64,000 bases of DNA from Pseudomonas sp. N40(2020). GTDB lineage: Bacteria; Pseudomonadota; Gammaproteobacteria; Pseudomonadales; Pseudomonadaceae. The stretch is from contig NZ_JACSZV010000037.1 of NCBI RefSeq assembly GCF_014472415.1, positions 1-64,000 on the forward strand, in the 5' to 3' direction. Position numbers and translations under genes: made by a program. The notes under the pieces are model-generated. The model was not told where the DNA came from, ran no database searches, and saw only the letters and a program-made list of their open reading frames with translations. Positions 62,287 to 64,000 of the stretch are shown here, in pieces; within the stretch, counting starts at the first letter, position 1, and the number at the start of each line of letters is the position of its first letter.

Positions 62287-62953
62287 GGAAAGCTCCTTCA
62301 ATCGAGGTCGGCAGCCCCAAGCGTGTGAACAGGCCGATATTGCGCAAATGGATGAACCCGGCGCGGATGTTGCCGACGTGAACCCAAGGTTTGCTTTGGT
62401 AATAACTGCCCCAATGTTGACGCTCGTCACCCAGTCGCTCCGGGTTCGCGGCGCACAATGTCACTGGCTTCAAACCGAGGCGATGGAAGCTGTTGACCAG
62501 CCCGATGTTGCCGGTGAAGGTCACCCATTCCAGACCGCCCATGGCCAGCAAGTAAGTGATGGCGATGATGCTCAGGCGCGCACTGCCGGTGTCGCTGGCG
62601 GCGAGGTTGCCGACCTCGACGATGCCGTTGCGCGTCACCGGGCGATCCGCCGCCGCGCTGATCAGCGGCTCGATCGGCTCATCCAGATAGCGCTCAAGAA
62701 ACAGCGGCTCCAGATGCGCGCGGCGCACACCGGCCACAGCACTCAGCTCACCGTCGGCGTTGTGCATGCCGAACAGCTCGGGCATGAAGTGGCGAATATC
62801 GGCACCGTGGGCCTTGCGAAAACGTTGCTGAATGAACGCTTCGAACGCCGTTCGTTGTGCGTCGTCGGGCAACGCATGGGTCAGCGTCATCTGCGGCGTT
62901 TCGGCCTGGCCGAAATGCAGAGGCAGGGGGATGTTCCAGTCGAAATCGGGCAT
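62276..62953 (-). CDS. Thermostable-hemolysin family protein (T_hemolysin)
   Basis: This 225 aa protein belongs to the family named after the Vibrio thermostable delta hemolysin. No signal peptide or pore-forming segment is visible. RFRKAHGADIRHFMPELFGM, RNGIVEVGNLAASDTGSARL (20 residues) and GLEWVTFTGN look like an acyltransferase (GNAT/autoinducer-synthase-like) fold, to which I believe the family is related. Start at 62953 has GAGGGAGG upstream. It is the first gene of the operon, directly behind the CTTCAG/CTTAAG site. Confidence 0.85.
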   Translation of the reverse strand: MPDFDWNIPLPLHFGQAETPQMTLTHALPDDAQRTAFEAFIQQRFRKAHGADIRHFMPELFGMHNADGELSAVAGVRRAHLEPLFLERYLDEPIEPLISAAADRPVTRNGIVEVGNLAASDTGSARLSIIAITYLLAMGGLEWVTFTGNIGLVNSFHRLGLKPVTLCAANPERLGDERQHWGSYYQSKPWVHVGNIRAGFIHLRNIGLFTRLGLPTSIEGAFHVA

Positions 62954-63047
62954 GGGCAGAACGCCTCCCTCAAAGATTTGAGCGAAGTATCCGAGCCATT
63001 TCTTAACGAAGTCTGAAGGTGAAAAAAGGTTAACCTGCAAGCCGATC

Positions 63048-63064
63048 TTCAGACTGTCTTAAGA
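63048..63064. promoter_or_regulatory. PmrA-box-like site in the operon/cytochrome b561 divergent region
   Basis: CTTCAG (63048-63053), five bases, then CTTAAG (63059-63064) form an 11-bp-spaced direct repeat, the layout of a PmrA box (YTTAAK-N5-YTTAAK). An inverted copy of CTTCAGACT (AGTCTGAAG) lies at 63011-63019. The site is 95 bp from the T_hemolysin start and 99 bp from the cytochrome b561 start. Confidence 0.65.
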
Positions 63065-63162
63065 CTGGCCGGGCAGGGTGACACCGTCGGTTCGCCCGGC
63101 CAAAGGAACGTGACCGTCGACCGCATCGACCGTCACCCACGACAATCACGAGGCGCATCTTT

Positions 63163-63717
63163 ATGACCCGCGACAACGCCGCAACCCGTTATGGAAAACT
63201 CTCGATCACGATGCACTGGCTGATGCTGGCGCTGTTCGTCGGCGTCTATGCCTGCGTCGAAATCAAAGGCTACATGCCCAAGGGCAGCGAAGCGCGCGGC
63301 CTGCTGATGGGCTTTCACGGCCTGTTCGGCGCAAGCATCTTCGCCTTGGTGTGGCTGCGCCTCATCGGCCGCCTGACCCCGCGCCCACCGATCACCCCCA
63401 AACCCCCAGCCTGGCAGACCGGCATCGCGCACCTGACGCACCTGGCCCTCTACGGCCTGATGATCGCCACGCCGATCCTCGCCTGGCTGATGCTCGCCGC
63501 CGGCGACAAACCGTTCCCCTACTTCGGCTTTCACGTACCGGCGCCGGTCGCCATCGACCCAGACCTCGCCAAACGCCTCAAGTACTGGCACGAACTGATC
63601 GGCAGCAGCGGTTATTGGGTGATCGGTCTGCACGCGGCGGCGGGGTTGTTTCACCATTATTGGGTGCGGGATAACACGCTGGTGCGGATGCTGCCGGGGC
63701 GTACAGGTTCACGCTGA
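63163..63717 (+). CDS. Cytochrome b561
   Basis: This 184 aa four-helix membrane protein carries haem-ligand histidines in MHWLMLALF, GFHGLFGAS, WHELIG and GLHAAAGLFHHYW. It moves electrons from quinol or another donor to an unknown acceptor. It is divergent from the acyl operon, with a shared control region, and could supply electrons to it (the diiron oxidase needs them), but that link is inference. Confidence 0.9.
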   Translation: MTRDNAATRYGKLSITMHWLMLALFVGVYACVEIKGYMPKGSEARGLLMGFHGLFGASIFALVWLRLIGRLTPRPPITPKPPAWQTGIAHLTHLALYGLMIATPILAWLMLAAGDKPFPYFGFHVPAPVAIDPDLAKRLKYWHELIGSSGYWVIGLHAAAGLFHHYWVRDNTLVRMLPGRTGSR

Positions 63718-63812
63718 CCCCCTGTAGGATTGAGCCTGCTGCGAGGACGCCTGTGCAGTCAGCATCGATTTTGACTGAACCACCGCGATCGCGAGCAGGC
63801 TCACTCCTACAG
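63717..63812. repeat. REPIN (divergent REP variant pair)
   Basis: Units at 63717-63751 (CCTGTAGGATTGAGCCTGCT) and 63785-63812 (GCGAGCAGGCTCACTCCTAC) are inverted. The core is GAGCCTGCT/AGCAGGCTC. Confidence 0.75.
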
Positions 63813-63898
63813 TTTCTGTGTTGTCTGGCAGAGCGCGATAGTTGCCGGAACCGCACTTCGCGTCCACTCTTAGGCCTTGCCGACAAGGAGCGTGCAGC

Positions 63899-64000
63899 AT
63901 GACCGAAGACAACAAAGTAAAAGGCCCGGCGTCCTACTTCCCCTCCATCGAGAAAAAGTACGGCCAACCCATCGACCACTGGCTGAACCTGCTCGCCAGC
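63899..64000 (+). CDS. DUF4287 domain protein (cut by window end)
   Basis: The visible 34 residues start MTEDNKVKGPASYFPSIEKK, the DUF4287 pattern (K-G-P-A-S-Y-F-P-S-I-E-K-x-Y-G). AAGGAG lies 10 bp upstream. The rest is outside the window. Confidence 0.8.
   Translation, partial: MTEDNKVKGPASYFPSIEKKYGQPIDHWLNLLAS

Overview
The window is a contiguous piece of a Pseudomonas chromosome, most likely from the P. fluorescens group. The reasons are the high-GC coding style, many Pseudomonas-type REP/REPIN elements (GTGGGAGC core), an HSI-III-like type VI secretion locus, Anr-type boxes, and typical Pseudomonas gene content (acnB, miaE, cynTS, arsH, aprA). I see no tRNA, rRNA, insertion sequence, prophage block or CRISPR array.

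Layout. 1-2.0 kb: a short-chain dehydrogenase and an APH-like kinase of acyl-CoA metabolism. 2.1-22.7 kb: a complete T6SS made of two divergent operons. The leftward one is tssB-tssC-hcp-tssE-tssF-tssG-clpV-unknown-vgrG-MORN protein. The rightward one is tssJ-K-L-M-A. A DUF4280 PAAR-like tip protein sits at the left edge. 22.7-32.8 kb: housekeeping and small genes: a 2-hydroxyacid dehydrogenase, a tautomerase, a structured RNA leader with a DUF6124-like gene, two tiny membrane proteins, an amino-acid permease, acnB, a DUF1289 protein, an Anr-box-linked universal stress protein and miaE. 32.9-38.6 kb: a two-component system whose kinase is frameshifted, a MipA/OmpV porin, glutaminase and a ProA-like dehydrogenase. 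38.6-40.8 kb: cynS-cynT with divergent cynR. 41-46.6 kb: small genes, topB and an orphan serralysin (aprA), with a LexA-type box between the last two. 46.6-51.1 kb: an MHS-family transporter, a GMC oxidoreductase and a LysR regulator. 51.1-52.7 kb: arsR-arsC-arsH with no pump gene. 52.8-56.5 kb: an oxygen-responsive island with a universal stress protein, a secondary alcohol dehydrogenase, a GNAT protein and an FNR/Anr-like regulator, with FNR-type palindromes between the genes.

56.6-63.0 kb is the most interesting block. It is a tightly overlapping seven-gene leftward operon: a thermostable-hemolysin-family protein, an AMP-ligase, a haem-oxygenase-like diiron oxidase, an SDR, a TPR protein, and a PmrA/QseB-type response regulator with its kinase. 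A divergent cytochrome b561 faces it. The shared intergenic region carries CTTCAG-N5-CTTAAG, the layout of a PmrA box. This suggests a self-regulated pathway that makes or modifies an acyl-derived molecule. I know no established function for this combination.

The window ends inside a DUF4287 gene.
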